Made by a program: the position numbers and the translations under genes
The notes under the pieces: model-generated
Database searches by the model: none
Seen by the model: only the letters and a program-made list of their open reading frames with translations
Told to the model about the DNA's origin: nothing
Origin: Aliidongia dinghuensis
GTDB taxonomy: Bacteria; Pseudomonadota; Alphaproteobacteria; ATCC43930; CGMCC-115725
NCBI RefSeq assembly: GCF_014643535.1
Contig: NZ_BMJQ01000006.1
Location: 124,001-188,000 of the forward strand
Reading direction: 5' to 3'
DNA: 64,000 nt
In this document: one piece after another, positions 17,425-26,395 of the stretch
Position numbering within the stretch: the stretch's first letter is position 1
Layout: each line of letters begins with the position of its first letter

Positions 17425-19224
17425 TCATCCAAAAGTGAAGACGAACGCGTCGACGCCGGGGTCGAGGAAGCGGATCTCGAAGGTCCGCTCGCCGACGTCG
17501 CCCGCTTGGCGCACGAGCTGATAGAGGCGGGTTTCCGTGACGGTGCCGTTGCCGTCGGCGTCGATGTCGGCGCCATGGCTTTCGCCCGGCGCCGTGCCGT
17601 CGATCGTCACCCGGAAACGGACCGGCTTTCCGGTGGCGCCGGGTCCGAGCACGAGATGCAGGTCGCGGGCGCTGAAGCGGAAGGCGATGCCGCCATCCGG
17701 CCGATTGAGCGTGGCCCGTTCTGCTCCCACGGTCCAGTTGCCGGTGAGCCCCCATTCGTTGAGGCCGAGCGCCGACACCGTATAGTCGCGCGCCGCATTC
17801 GCCCGGGCCCCCTGGGGCGAGGCGAAGTTCGACGCCTTGTCGAAGCCCAGATAGGTCTCACGCGACCGGATGTGGCGGAGATCCGGTGCCGCCTCGGCGC
17901 CATGCGCATCCGGCGTCACGGGCTCGCTCGCCGCCGCCAACCCGCCAGCCACCGGCGCGCCGGCCTCGGCCAGCAGCGACTGGATGACCTTTTCGGCCTT
18001 GGCGGAGCCGCCTTCACCGAACTGGTGATAGCGGATCTGCCCCTTGGCATCGATGAAGTAGAGCGCCGGCCAGTAGTTGTTCTCGAACGCCTGCCAGATC
18101 TTGTAGTCGCTGTCGACCGCGACCGGGTAGTCGATCCGGAAATCGCCGATCGCCTGCTTGATATTGTCGATCTTCCGCTCGAAGGCGAATTCCGGCGTAT
18201 GGACGCCGATCACCACCAAGCCCTGGTCCTTGTACTTCTCGGCCCAGGCGCGGACGTAGGGGATGGTGCGGATGCAGTTGATGCAGGAATAGGTCCAGAA
18301 ATCGACCAGTACGACCTTGCCGCGCAGCGCTCCGGGCGAGAGCGGCGCCGAGTTCAGCCAGGCGACCGCGCCGTCGAGCGGCGGCAACTCGCCTTCGACC
18401 GGCAGGTCGAGATGGGGCGTCGGGCGCGCGGTCGCCGCGGCCAGGATCATGCGGCCGCCCCGGTCCGTCGCCGGCTGCGGCTTGTCCGGAGCGACACGGT
18501 CGATGAGCGCTTGCTCGAGATGCGCCGGGCCGGACGCGGAGAAGCGCGCGATGAGGCCGGTGTCGGCACCGATCGCCGTCGCAGCGACGCCCGCAAGCAC
18601 GGCAGCTCCCAGGCCACGGCGGAGCCATTCGCCAGGACCAATCGCCCGCTTCATGACCGCAAGGACCCGCCCGCCGATCAGGAGCGCCAGGCCAAGCGAG
18701 GTGACCGCCCCCGCTGCATAGGCGAGCAGCAGCAGGCTCGTCCGGGCGTTGGCGCCATGGAGGGCCGCCCCGGTCAGCACCAGGCCGAGGACGGGGCCGG
18801 CGCAGGGCGCCCAGACGAGGCCGGTCGCGATGCCGAGCAGCAGGGAGCGCCCGACTGTCGGCGCAGCATCCGTGGGCGCGCCACCCGGTTGGCCGACCCG
18901 ATCGAGCAGCCCGTTGCCGGACGCGACGAGCGGCCTTGTCAGAACGGCCGCCAGCCGCGGCGAGACCAGGGCCAGGCCGAAGGCGGCGAGCACGCCCAGC
19001 GCCACGGACCGGCCGTATTCGTTGGCCTCGACCGCCCAGCCGCCGCCGACGGCCGCCAGCGTCGCGACGGCCGAGAAGGTGAGCGCCATCCCGGCAAGCA
19101 TCGGCAACGTGCTGCGGGCGAACCCGTGTCCCACGCGCGCGAAGACGAAAGGCAGGACGGGCAGGATGCACGGGCTGAGGATCGTCAGCACACCGCCCAG
19201 ATAGGCAATGACGAGAAGGGCCAT
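17425..19224 (-). CDS. DipZ-like cytochrome c biogenesis/thioredoxin fusion
   Basis: About 599 residues in three parts. Residues 1-240 form a DsbD/CcdA-like membrane domain with the conserved helix cysteines in SPCILPVLPF and APCAGPVLGL. Around 300-440 is a periplasmic TlpA-like domain with WTYSCINCIRT (CxxC). The rest is a DipZ-type beta C-terminal domain. Such proteins move electrons from the cytoplasm to periplasmic thiols. The start MALLVIAYLGGVLTILSPCI follows GAGGGAA; a 46-residue upstream extension is rejected. It is divergent from a two-component regulator, with the shared palindrome between them. Confidence 0.88.
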   Translation of the reverse strand: MALLVIAYLGGVLTILSPCILPVLPFVFARVGHGFARSTLPMLAGMALTFSAVATLAAVGGGWAVEANEYGRSVALGVLAAFGLALVSPRLAAVLTRPLVASGNGLLDRVGQPGGAPTDAAPTVGRSLLLGIATGLVWAPCAGPVLGLVLTGAALHGANARTSLLLLAYAAGAVTSLGLALLIGGRVLAVMKRAIGPGEWLRRGLGAAVLAGVAATAIGADTGLIARFSASGPAHLEQALIDRVAPDKPQPATDRGGRMILAAATARPTPHLDLPVEGELPPLDGAVAWLNSAPLSPGALRGKVVLVDFWTYSCINCIRTIPYVRAWAEKYKDQGLVVIGVHTPEFAFERKIDNIKQAIGDFRIDYPVAVDSDYKIWQAFENNYWPALYFIDAKGQIRYHQFGEGGSAKAEKVIQSLLAEAGAPVAGGLAAASEPVTPDAHGAEAAPDLRHIRSRETYLGFDKASNFASPQGARANAARDYTVSALGLNEWGLTGNWTVGAERATLNRPDGGIAFRFSARDLHLVLGPGATGKPVRFRVTIDGTAPGESHGADIDADGNGTVTETRLYQLVRQAGDVGERTFEIRFLDPGVDAFVFTFG

Positions 19225-19365
19225 CGGTAGTTCCCTCGAACAGACCCGGTGCGCCGGCGCGCATCGGCCGGCCTCGGCCGGTCGCTGCATCAGGCCCGAT
19301 GCCTGTATCCCGCATGTGTCCCGTCCCGGGCGAAACTGTAACGAAGCGTCGTAAAGCGGCACCTC

Positions 19366-19385
19366 TGTACATTCCGGTACAAACT
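19366..19385. promoter_or_regulatory. Shared palindromic operator, copy 2 (core TACATTCCGGTACAA)
   Basis: TGTAC-N6-GTACA palindrome at 19366-19381. It lies 142 bases upstream of dipZ and 77 bases upstream of the response-regulator gene, between the two divergent genes. The 15-base core is identical to the one at 12853. Confidence 0.7.
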
Positions 19386-19461
19386 GCCCGGCCGTACCCC
19401 CTCGCTATTTTCCGGATAGAGCGTAAATGTCTCGTCCAGCAGCCGGAATGGAAGTGGGCCC

Positions 19462-20202
19462 GTGGATCACGTCGATCATATCCTCATCGTCGATGACGAT
19501 CGCGAGATCCGTCAGCTGGTCTCGAATTACCTGAAGAAGAACGGCCTGCGCGCCACGATCGTGGCCGACGGCCGGCAGATGTGGCAATTCATCGAGGCGA
19601 ACACGGTCGATCTTATCGTGCTCGACGTCATGATGCCGGGCGACGACGGCTTGACGCTCTGCCGCGAGCTCCGCTCGGGCAAGCATCGCGCGACGCCGAT
19701 CCTGATGCTGACGGCGCGCAACGACGACACGGACCGCATTCTCGGCCTCGAAATGGGCGCCGACGATTATCTGGCGAAGCCCTTCGTCGCCCGCGAGCTG
19801 CTCGCCCGGATCAAGGCCGTCTTGCGCCGGACCCGCATGCTGCCGCCCAATCTGCAGGTGACGGAGATGGGCCAGCTGCTGGCGTTCGGCCAATGGCGGC
19901 TCGACACGGTCGAGCGCCACCTGCTGACGCCCGACGGCACGGCCGTTGCGCTGAGCGGCGCCGAATATCGGCTGCTGCGCGTGTTCCTCGATCATCCGCA
20001 GCGCGTGCTCAATCGCGACCAGCTGCTCAACCTGACCCAGGGCCGCGAGGCGGAGCTGTTCGACCGCTCGATCGACCTGCTCGTGAGCCGGCTGCGCCAG
20101 CGGCTCGGCGACGATGCGCGCGAGCCCACCTACATCAAGACGGTGCGCAGCGAAGGCTACGTCTTCTCGATGCCCGTCGAGGTCGCCGAGGCCCGGGCGT
20201 GA
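19462..20202 (+). CDS. OmpR-family response regulator
   Basis: A 246-residue regulator with a GTG start and a GGAAG site. The receiver domain (1-120) contains VDDD, the phospho-acceptor in LIVLDVMMPG and the conserved KPF lysine. The winged-helix DNA-binding domain (about 145-240) contains ALSGAEYRLLRVFL and YIKTVRSEGYVFS. Its stop overlaps the GTG of the histidine kinase. It is a good candidate for binding the TACATTCCGGTACAA palindrome just upstream and controlling dipZ. Confidence 0.93.
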   Translation: MDHVDHILIVDDDREIRQLVSNYLKKNGLRATIVADGRQMWQFIEANTVDLIVLDVMMPGDDGLTLCRELRSGKHRATPILMLTARNDDTDRILGLEMGADDYLAKPFVARELLARIKAVLRRTRMLPPNLQVTEMGQLLAFGQWRLDTVERHLLTPDGTAVALSGAEYRLLRVFLDHPQRVLNRDQLLNLTQGREAELFDRSIDLLVSRLRQRLGDDAREPTYIKTVRSEGYVFSMPVEVAEARA

Positions 20203-21518
20203 GCATCGCCTTGACAGCGCCGCGCCTCCGGCTGTGGCCGCGCACCTTGGGATCGCGGCTGTTCCTGATCCTGCTTGCCGGCCTGCTGGTCGCCTACGGC
20301 CTGTCCTTCAGCGCGCTTTATCAGGAGCGCATGCAGGCGGCCAAGACCGTGATGCTGGGCACGCTCACTCAGGATGTCGGGACCTCGATCGCCATCCTGG
20401 ACCGGCTGCCGGCGAACGAGCGCGCCCAGTGGCTCGATCGGCTCGACCGCGGCACCTATCGCTATGTCCTGGGTCCCGGCCGCGCCGGCGTGCCGGAGCT
20501 CACGGATCGCGGCGCGCTCATCGCCGCGACCATCCGCAGGGCCGCGGGCCCAGCTATCCCCGTCACGGTCGACGCGGTTCCGGGCGGGGGCGAGCGCCTG
20601 CAGGCTCATCTGACCTTGACCGACGGTGCGCCGCTCACGATCGACGTCAAACCCGGGATAATGCCGATCGCGTCCTGGCTGCCGTACGTGCTGGCTGCCC
20701 AGCTGGTCCTGCTCGTGCTGTGCAGCTGGTTCGCGGTCCGCCTCGCGATCCGCCCGCTCGTCAATCTCGCGCGCGCCGTCGACACGCTCGACCCGAGCAA
20801 GGAGGTGCCGCGGCTCAACGAGAGCGGCCCGGCCGAGGTTCGCTATGCCGCGACCGCGTTCAATTCGATGCGCGACCGCATCGCCCATTACCTCGAGGAA
20901 CGCGTCCAGATCCTGGCCGCCATCTCGCACGACCTGCAGACGCCGATCACCCGCATGAAGCTGCGCGCCGAGATGGCCGACGACAGCCCGGAGAAGGACA
21001 AGCTCGTCCAGGACCTGACGGAGATCGAGCGGCTGGTGCGCGAGGGCGTCACCTATGCCAAGAGCGCCCACGGCAGTGCCGAGAAACCGTCGCGCATCGA
21101 CGTCGGCTCGTTCGTCGAAAGCCTGGTGTTCGATTACCAGGACACGGGAGCCGCCGTGACGTTCGGCCGCGGCATCGACGCCGCCATGCTCACCCGCCCC
21201 CATGCGCTGCGCCGGATCCTGACCAACCTGATCGACAACGCCCTCAAGTTCGGCGGCACTGCCGAGGTCCTGATCGAGCGGATCGACGACAAGGCGATCA
21301 CCATCAAGGTGCTCGATCGCGGGCCGGGCATTCCGGCGGACCAGCTTCAGGCCGTGCTGCAGCCGTTCTTCCGCCTCGAGCAGTCGCGCAACCGGGGCAC
21401 CGGCGGCACCGGGCTCGGCCTCGCGATCGCCCACCAGCTGGCGCTCGCGATCGGCGGCTCGCTGACCTTAAGCAACCGGGCGGGCGGCGGGCTCTCGGCC
21501 GAGGTTACGCTGCGCTGA
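20199..21518 (+). CDS. Sensor histidine kinase
   Basis: About 439 residues from a GTG overlapping the response-regulator stop (GTGA). The N-terminus has one membrane helix (LFLILLAGLLVAYGLSFSAL), a periplasmic domain of about 130 residues, a second helix (VLAAQLVLLVLCSWFAVRLA) and a HAMP linker. The H-box is ISHDLQTPITRMK. The ATPase domain shows NLIDNALKFG, LDRGPGIP and GTGLGLAI. It belongs with the preceding regulator; the stimulus is unknown, though the redox neighbours suggest envelope oxidative stress. Confidence 0.93.
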   Translation: MSIALTAPRLRLWPRTLGSRLFLILLAGLLVAYGLSFSALYQERMQAAKTVMLGTLTQDVGTSIAILDRLPANERAQWLDRLDRGTYRYVLGPGRAGVPELTDRGALIAATIRRAAGPAIPVTVDAVPGGGERLQAHLTLTDGAPLTIDVKPGIMPIASWLPYVLAAQLVLLVLCSWFAVRLAIRPLVNLARAVDTLDPSKEVPRLNESGPAEVRYAATAFNSMRDRIAHYLEERVQILAAISHDLQTPITRMKLRAEMADDSPEKDKLVQDLTEIERLVREGVTYAKSAHGSAEKPSRIDVGSFVESLVFDYQDTGAAVTFGRGIDAAMLTRPHALRRILTNLIDNALKFGGTAEVLIERIDDKAITIKVLDRGPGIPADQLQAVLQPFFRLEQSRNRGTGGTGLGLAIAHQLALAIGGSLTLSNRAGGGLSAEVTLR

Positions 21519-21519
21519 A

Positions 21520-21556
21520 CCTAAGTTTCGCCCCCTAAGCTTCGCCTAAGTCTCGT
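21520..21556 (+). promoter_or_regulatory. Triple direct repeat, probable response-regulator box
   Basis: Three copies based on CCTAAG[T/C][T/C]TCG begin at 21520, 21534 and 21545, spaced 14 and 11 bases. They lie 57-93 bases upstream of the DUF347 gene. Direct repeats about one helical turn apart are typical of OmpR/PhoB-family sites. Confidence 0.55.
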
Positions 21557-21612
21557 CGCCGATGATCCTGCGCGTCACGCCCTCCCTTTGACTTGCGACA
21601 GGATGGCCGCCC

Positions 21613-22410
21613 ATGAACATGGCATTGGCCCTGGCCGAACGGCCGAAATTCAGCTTCAACAAGGTTCCGGAAGTCACGCTCGTCTTCTGGATCATCAAGA
21701 TCATGTCGACGACCGTCGGCGAGACCGGCGCCGATTACCTGGCGGTGCATGTCGGGCTCGGCACCGCGATCACGGGCGGAATCATGTTCGCCCTGCTGGT
21801 GGCCGCCCTGGTCACGCAGCTCGGCAAGAACCGCTATGTGCCGTGGATCTACTGGCTGACCGTCGTTCTGGTCAGCATCGTCGGGACCCAGATCACCGAC
21901 GCGCTGACCGACCGGCTCGGCATCAGCCTCTATGTCAGCACGACGGCCTTCTCCATCCTGCTCGCCCTCACCTTCGCCGTCTGGTACGGCGTCGAGCGGA
22001 CCCTGTCGATCCATACGATCGTCACCCGCCGGCGTGAGCTCTTCTACTGGGCCGCGATCCTTTGCACCTTCGCGCTCGGCACGGCCGCGGGCGATCTCGC
22101 GACGGAGGCGCTCAGCCTCGGCTTCAATGTCGGCGTCCTGGTGTTCGGTGCGCTGATCGCGCTCATCACGCTCGCCTACTACAGGGGCGCCAACGCGGTC
22201 CTGACATTCTGGCTTGCCTATATCCTGACCCGGCCGCTCGGCGCCTCGCTCGGCGACCTCCTGTCCCAGGCCCAGACCTACGGTGGGCTCGGTCTCGGCA
22301 CCGTCAAGACCAGCCTCGTCTTCCTGACCGTCATCACCGCCCTCGTGGCCTTGCTCAGCACCGGCCGAGGATCCGCGAAAATCCAGCCGGTCACGACGCA
22401 GGACGATTAA
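21613..22410 (+). CDS. DUF347 (COG4705-type) multi-repeat membrane protein
   Basis: A 265-residue integral membrane protein with about eight helices and four related repeats. Their signature segments are WIIKIMSTTVGETGADYL, VGTQITDAL, LGTAAGDLATEAL and TRPLGASLGDLL. This matches the DUF347 repeat family, of unknown function. It is embedded between two two-component systems and preceded by a triple direct repeat. It is followed at 45 bases by a small periplasmic protein, so it may be a target of one or both systems. Confidence 0.8.
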   Translation: MNMALALAERPKFSFNKVPEVTLVFWIIKIMSTTVGETGADYLAVHVGLGTAITGGIMFALLVAALVTQLGKNRYVPWIYWLTVVLVSIVGTQITDALTDRLGISLYVSTTAFSILLALTFAVWYGVERTLSIHTIVTRRRELFYWAAILCTFALGTAAGDLATEALSLGFNVGVLVFGALIALITLAYYRGANAVLTFWLAYILTRPLGASLGDLLSQAQTYGGLGLGTVKTSLVFLTVITALVALLSTGRGSAKIQPVTTQDD

Positions 22411-22455
22411 GTCCGGCCGATCACCCCTCTCACCCAACGCAGATAGAGACTGATC

Positions 22456-22854
22456 ATGAAGTTCACCAACGCCGCATTCCTCGTCCCCGCACTGGCCCTG
22501 CTGATCGGCGGGCCGCTCCTGCCCGCGACGCCGCTCAGCACGCAAGCGGAGGCGGCGACTGCTTCGAAGCTCGGCGACCTCACGTCCTTCCGCACCATCG
22601 TCGTCGATACCAAGGCCTTGGCCGACAAGGACGACCTCGCCGCCGCGAAGACGCGCATCAAGGATCTCGAGGAGGCCTGGGACGATGCCGAAGCCGGCTT
22701 GAAGCCCCGGGCGCCGTCCGACTGGCATACGGTCGACAAGGCGATCGACCGGGCGCTCGAGGCGCTCCGCGCCAGCAAGCCGGATGCGGCAACCTGCAAG
22801 CAGTCCCTGGCCGATCTGCTCACGACCATGGATCATGTGAGCGGGGTGGTCTGA
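22456..22854 (+). CDS. Periplasmic helical protein of unknown function
   Basis: A 132-residue protein with a Sec signal ([20 protein letters not shown], cleavage near TQAEAATA). The mature part is helical and charged, with a single Cys in AATCKQSL. It lies between the DUF347 protein and a second response regulator, 31 bases ahead of the latter. That position suggests a role in sensing or as a co-regulated envelope factor. No firm family assignment. Confidence 0.7.
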   Translation: MKFTNAAFLVPALALLIGGPLLPATPLSTQAEAATASKLGDLTSFRTIVVDTKALADKDDLAAAKTRIKDLEEAWDDAEAGLKPRAPSDWHTVDKAIDRALEALRASKPDAATCKQSLADLLTTMDHVSGVV

Positions 22855-22885
22855 CCCGGAACGTCGAGCAGCCGGAAGGTCGAGC

Positions 22886-23548
22886 ATGCGGGTGCTGCTG
22901 GTGGAGGATGACGGCATGATCGGCGGCGCCGTCGCGAGTGCCTTGAAGGACGCGAGCTATGCCGTCGACTGGGTGCGCGACGGCGGCGGCGCCACCACGG
23001 CGCTCGACAGCCAGGCCTACGACGTCGTGCTGCTCGACCTGGGGCTGCCCGAGAAGGACGGCGTCGCCATCCTGCGCACGACCCGCTCGCGCGGCAATGC
23101 GGTCCCCGTCGTGGTCATCACGGCCCGGGATGCGGTCGAGGATCGCATCCTGGGCCTCGACCATGGCGCCGACGACTATGTCGTGAAACCGTTCGACATG
23201 CGGGAGCTGCTGGCGCGGATGCGGGCGGTGATCCGGCGCAAGGGCGGCAGCTCGGGCCCGGTCCTCACCAACGGCATCCTGTCGCTCGACCCGGCAACGC
23301 ACGAGGCCAAGGCGGACGGCACGGCGACGCGCCTCACGGCACGTGAATTCGCCCTGCTGCGGGCACTGCTGGTCCGTCCGGGCGCCATCCTGTCGCGCAG
23401 CGACCTCGAAGACCGGATCTACGGCTGGGGCGAGGAGGTCGAGAGCAATGCGGTCGAGTTCCTGATCCACGCCCTGCGCAAGAAGCTCGGCACCGACAAG
23501 ATCAAGAACGTCAGGGGCGTGGGATGGATGGTGCCAAAGGGCGATTGA
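22886..23548 (+). CDS. OmpR/PmrA-type response regulator
   Basis: A 220-residue regulator. The receiver contains VEDDGMIGGAVASALKDASY, phospho-Asp in VLLDLGLPEKDG and the KPFD lysine. The DNA-binding domain contains LTAREFALLRALLVRPGAILSR and VRGVGWM. Its 3' end overlaps the kinase start by 25 bases, so the pair is coupled. It is most like QseB/PmrA/TctD regulators. Confidence 0.93.
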   Translation: MRVLLVEDDGMIGGAVASALKDASYAVDWVRDGGGATTALDSQAYDVVLLDLGLPEKDGVAILRTTRSRGNAVPVVVITARDAVEDRILGLDHGADDYVVKPFDMRELLARMRAVIRRKGGSSGPVLTNGILSLDPATHEAKADGTATRLTAREFALLRALLVRPGAILSRSDLEDRIYGWGEEVESNAVEFLIHALRKKLGTDKIKNVRGVGWMVPKGD

Positions 23549-24876
23549 CGCGGTCGCTGCAATTCCGCCTGTCGCTATGGCTGTCGCTGACCATCATCGG
23601 GGTCGCGGTCGCCGCGGGTGTCATTTCCTTCGCCTCCGCATTCGACGAGGCGATCGAGTTGCAGGACGATCAGCTCCGGCTGACCGCCTCCCTGATCGGC
23701 CGCCATCGCTTTTCGGTTCCGCCGGCCGAAGGCCCCAACATGGCGCCCGACGTGACGGACATCGAGCCGGAGTCGCGCCTGGTCGTGCTGCGCCAGCAGC
23801 CGCTGGGGGCCTGGGCGCCCGATGGCGAGCTGCCCGGCGTGGATGCTGACCTGCCGGACGGGCTGCAGACCGTCACCATCGCCGGCGTGCCGTGGCGGCT
23901 GTTCGTCAAGACGCTCGACCCCGGCGCCCGCATCCTCGTCGGCCAGCAGACGGCCGTGCGCGACGAGATCGCGCGCAGCAGTGCGCTCAGAACGGTGGCG
24001 CCGCTCCTCAGCCTCGTGCTGCTGCTGCCGCTGCTGGCGGGCTATATCGTCCGCAACATGCTGCGGCCGCTGAAACGGATGGCGGCCGAGCTCGAGTTCC
24101 GCTCGGAGCGAGACTGGCAGGACATCGCCGACGACGGCGTGCCGTCGGAGATCCGCCCGTTCGTGGTCGCGATCAAGCGGCTCTTGGCCCGCGTCGCGCA
24201 GTCGCTCTCGGCCCAGCGCCGGTTTGTCGCCGACGCGGCGCACGAGCTGCGCACGCCGCTGACGGCGCTCTCGCTCCAGGCCGAACGGCTGGAGGAGGCA
24301 GCAATGTCGGACGAGGCGCGCGAGCGCCTCGCCGCCCTCCGCGCCGGCATCCGGCGGACCCGCGCGCTGCTCGACCAGCTCCTGACGCTCGCCCGGACGC
24401 AGCGGGAGACGGGCGAAACGGGACCCGTGTCCCTCGATCAGGTGTTCCGGCAGGTCCTGGAAGACCTGATGCCGCTCGCCGAAGCGAAACGCCTCGACAT
24501 CGGCGTGGTGAGCCGCAGCGACGTGGTCGTGCAGGCGAACGAGCCGGACCTCATGATCCTGGTGAAGAACCTGGTCGAGAACGCGATCCGCTACACGCCG
24601 GAAGGCGGGCGGATCGATCTGGCGGTCGAGACGACGCCCGGCGGCACGATCCTGCGGGTGGACGACACCGGGCCCGGCATCCCGCCCGCCGAACGCGCGC
24701 GGGTGTTCGACCCGTTCTATCGGGTGCTCGGCAGCGGCGAGATCGGGTCCGGGCTCGGCCTCTCCATCGTCAAGACGATCGCCGACCGGCTCGGCGCCAG
24801 CGTCGCGCTGGGGCAGTCCAACGACGGCGGGCTCCGGGTCACCGTCACCCTTCCCGGCGGTAGTGTCTCAGTTTGA
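23524..24876 (+). CDS. Sensor histidine kinase, QseC-like
   Basis: A 450-residue kinase. The first helix is near 17-38 (LWLSLTIIGVAVAAGVISFA), then a periplasmic sensor of the 2CSK_N type (VTIAGVPWRLFVKTL), a second helix near 155-180 and a HAMP-like linker. The H-box is ADAAHELRTPLTALS. ATPase motifs are NLVENAIRYTPEGG, VDDTGPGIP and GSGLGLSIVK. It overlaps the response-regulator gene. Confidence 0.93.
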   Translation: MDGAKGRLTRSLQFRLSLWLSLTIIGVAVAAGVISFASAFDEAIELQDDQLRLTASLIGRHRFSVPPAEGPNMAPDVTDIEPESRLVVLRQQPLGAWAPDGELPGVDADLPDGLQTVTIAGVPWRLFVKTLDPGARILVGQQTAVRDEIARSSALRTVAPLLSLVLLLPLLAGYIVRNMLRPLKRMAAELEFRSERDWQDIADDGVPSEIRPFVVAIKRLLARVAQSLSAQRRFVADAAHELRTPLTALSLQAERLEEAAMSDEARERLAALRAGIRRTRALLDQLLTLARTQRETGETGPVSLDQVFRQVLEDLMPLAEAKRLDIGVVSRSDVVVQANEPDLMILVKNLVENAIRYTPEGGRIDLAVETTPGGTILRVDDTGPGIPPAERARVFDPFYRVLGSGEIGSGLGLSIVKTIADRLGASVALGQSNDGGLRVTVTLPGGSVSV

Positions 24877-24951
24877 ATTTCCGCGCACGAGCCGTCTAAG
24901 CCGTTGTGGCAACATTGCAGTGCCCTCACAAGCGGACCTACAATCCCGCAG

Positions 24952-25479
24952 ATGAGACTCGATGCCCTCGGCCCTCGCATTTGCATCATGGGACCGTCGA
25001 ATAGCGGCAAATCCACCTTGGCAAACGCCATCGGGGCCGCGCGCGGTCTGGCGCCAGTTCATCTGGACCAGCTCTACCATCTGCCGAATACCGATTGGGA
25101 ACCTCGCCCCGGCGACGAGTTCATCGCCCTGCATGATCAAGCGATCGCAGGGGCGAGCTGGGTCATGGAGGGCAATTACACCCGATGCCTGCCGCAGCGG
25201 CTCGAACGCGCGACCGGCTTCATCCTGTTGGATACGTCCACGGCAACCAGCCTCGTACGATATCTGCGCCGATGCTGGTTCGAGCGGAACCGGATCGGCG
25301 GGCTCGACGGAGGCAAAGACAGCGTCAAGTGGGAGATGCTCCACTACATCGCGGCCACAACCCGCGACAACCGCAAGCGTTACGACGAGATGTTCGACGG
25401 GATCAAACTCCCCAAGATCAGGCTCGGATCAGCAAGAGAAATCGGCAATTTCTATCGATTGCAAGGGCTTGGCCGGTGA
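24952..25479 (+). CDS. P-loop ATPase, adenylate-kinase/topology-modulation-like
   Basis: About 175 residues. A Walker A loop (GPSNSGKSTLANAIG) follows a beta strand (ICIMG), then HLDQLYHLPNTDWEPR and WVMEGNYTRCLPQRL. This resembles the small nucleotide-kinase-like proteins annotated as topology modulation protein (FlaR-type). I prefer the start MRLDALGPRICI at 24952 over the ATG at 24904, though no clear ribosome site is visible for either. Probably monocistronic, with unknown substrate. Confidence 0.7.
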   Translation: MRLDALGPRICIMGPSNSGKSTLANAIGAARGLAPVHLDQLYHLPNTDWEPRPGDEFIALHDQAIAGASWVMEGNYTRCLPQRLERATGFILLDTSTATSLVRYLRRCWFERNRIGGLDGGKDSVKWEMLHYIAATTRDNRKRYDEMFDGIKLPKIRLGSAREIGNFYRLQGLGR

Positions 25480-25731
25480 CGACCCAAGTAGGTCGCAAGG
25501 CCTCCGAGCGGGCGATCCCGAAAACGGACGTTCGGCCCCCTACCGAGGGGGCGGCAGCGCGCCCAGCATAGCCATCTCTAGTCCTTGCGACATTCTCCAA
25601 GACCGGCGCCCGGTACCTGAGGCATGAGGCTGCCTATTGGGGCCTCTATAATGATGATCACAATCGAAAGGTCAGGCTATAATGGCGATCGTCATCATAG
25701 GCTTGGATATGGCCACCGAAAGGGTCGCGAA
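25480..25731. promoter_or_regulatory. Intergenic region with degenerate TGATGAT half-sites
   Basis: No gene seen. It contains ATGATGATC at 25651-25659 and GATCGTCATCAT at 25687-25698. These resemble halves of the strong palindromes at 29291-29333 and may be autoregulatory sites of the TetR gene that follows. Confidence 0.35.
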
Positions 25732-26313
25732 GTGCGCATCACGAAAGAAAAAAAGCGGGAAAACCACGAGCGGATCGTCGCTATCGCGTCCGAGCTGTTT
25801 CGCGAGCATGGCTTCGATGGCGTCGGAGTAGCGGAGCTGATGGAGCGTGCCGGGCTCACGCATGGCGGCTTCTACAACCACTTCCGGTCCAAGGAGGACC
25901 TGATTGCCGAGACGGCCGAGAAAGGTTTACGCGAGACCTTGGAGCGCTATGCAGGTCAAGATGCCGTCGCGGTCATGGAACTCTATATCTCGCGCGAACA
26001 CCGGGACGCGCCCGGGCAAGGGTGTACGGCCGCCGCGCTGAGTTGCGATGCTGCTCGGCAGCCCGATGAAACGAAGTCCGTTTTTGCCGCAGGCATCGAG
26101 AAGCTCGTGTGCGCGCTTGAGGACGGCATAGCCCGAAATTCCGCTCCCAGAGGCGGCATGCGAGCGCAAGCCATCAGCGTCCTTGCTCAGGCCGTCGGAG
26201 CCGTCATCCTTTCAAGAGCCTGTCCTGACGATTCTTCCCTGGCCGATGAAATACTTGACGCCTGCCGGGCCGATTGCCGCGACGCCATCGAAAATCGAGC
26301 CCACAAGCAATAG
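25732..26313 (+). CDS. TetR/AcrR-family regulator
   Basis: About 193 residues from a GTG (VRITKEKKRENHERI). The longer ATG-initiated ORF at 25624 adds an unlikely 36 residues. The DNA-binding helices are IVAIASELFREHGFDGVGVAELMERAGLTHGGFYNHFRSKEDL. The C-terminal ligand domain has cysteines in GCTAAALSC, as in NemR/AcuR-type proteins that sense electrophiles. It likely controls the minus-strand MDR/hydrolase/SDR operon through the TGATGATWATCATCA palindromes. Confidence 0.85.
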   Translation: MRITKEKKRENHERIVAIASELFREHGFDGVGVAELMERAGLTHGGFYNHFRSKEDLIAETAEKGLRETLERYAGQDAVAVMELYISREHRDAPGQGCTAAALSCDAARQPDETKSVFAAGIEKLVCALEDGIARNSAPRGGMRAQAISVLAQAVGAVILSRACPDDSSLADEILDACRADCRDAIENRAHKQ

Positions 26314-26395
26314 GGCCACGCCTAGCGCTCCGCTGGACTGACGCGGGAGTGTGCCGGGTTTCAGACGCTCGACAAATCCGGACGAGCGTCAAGTT

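Noticed and set aside
17506..19230. 574-residue ORF opposite dipZ
   Set aside because: Arg/Ala/Gly-rich shadow; DipZ has clear CxxC and membrane cysteine motifs.
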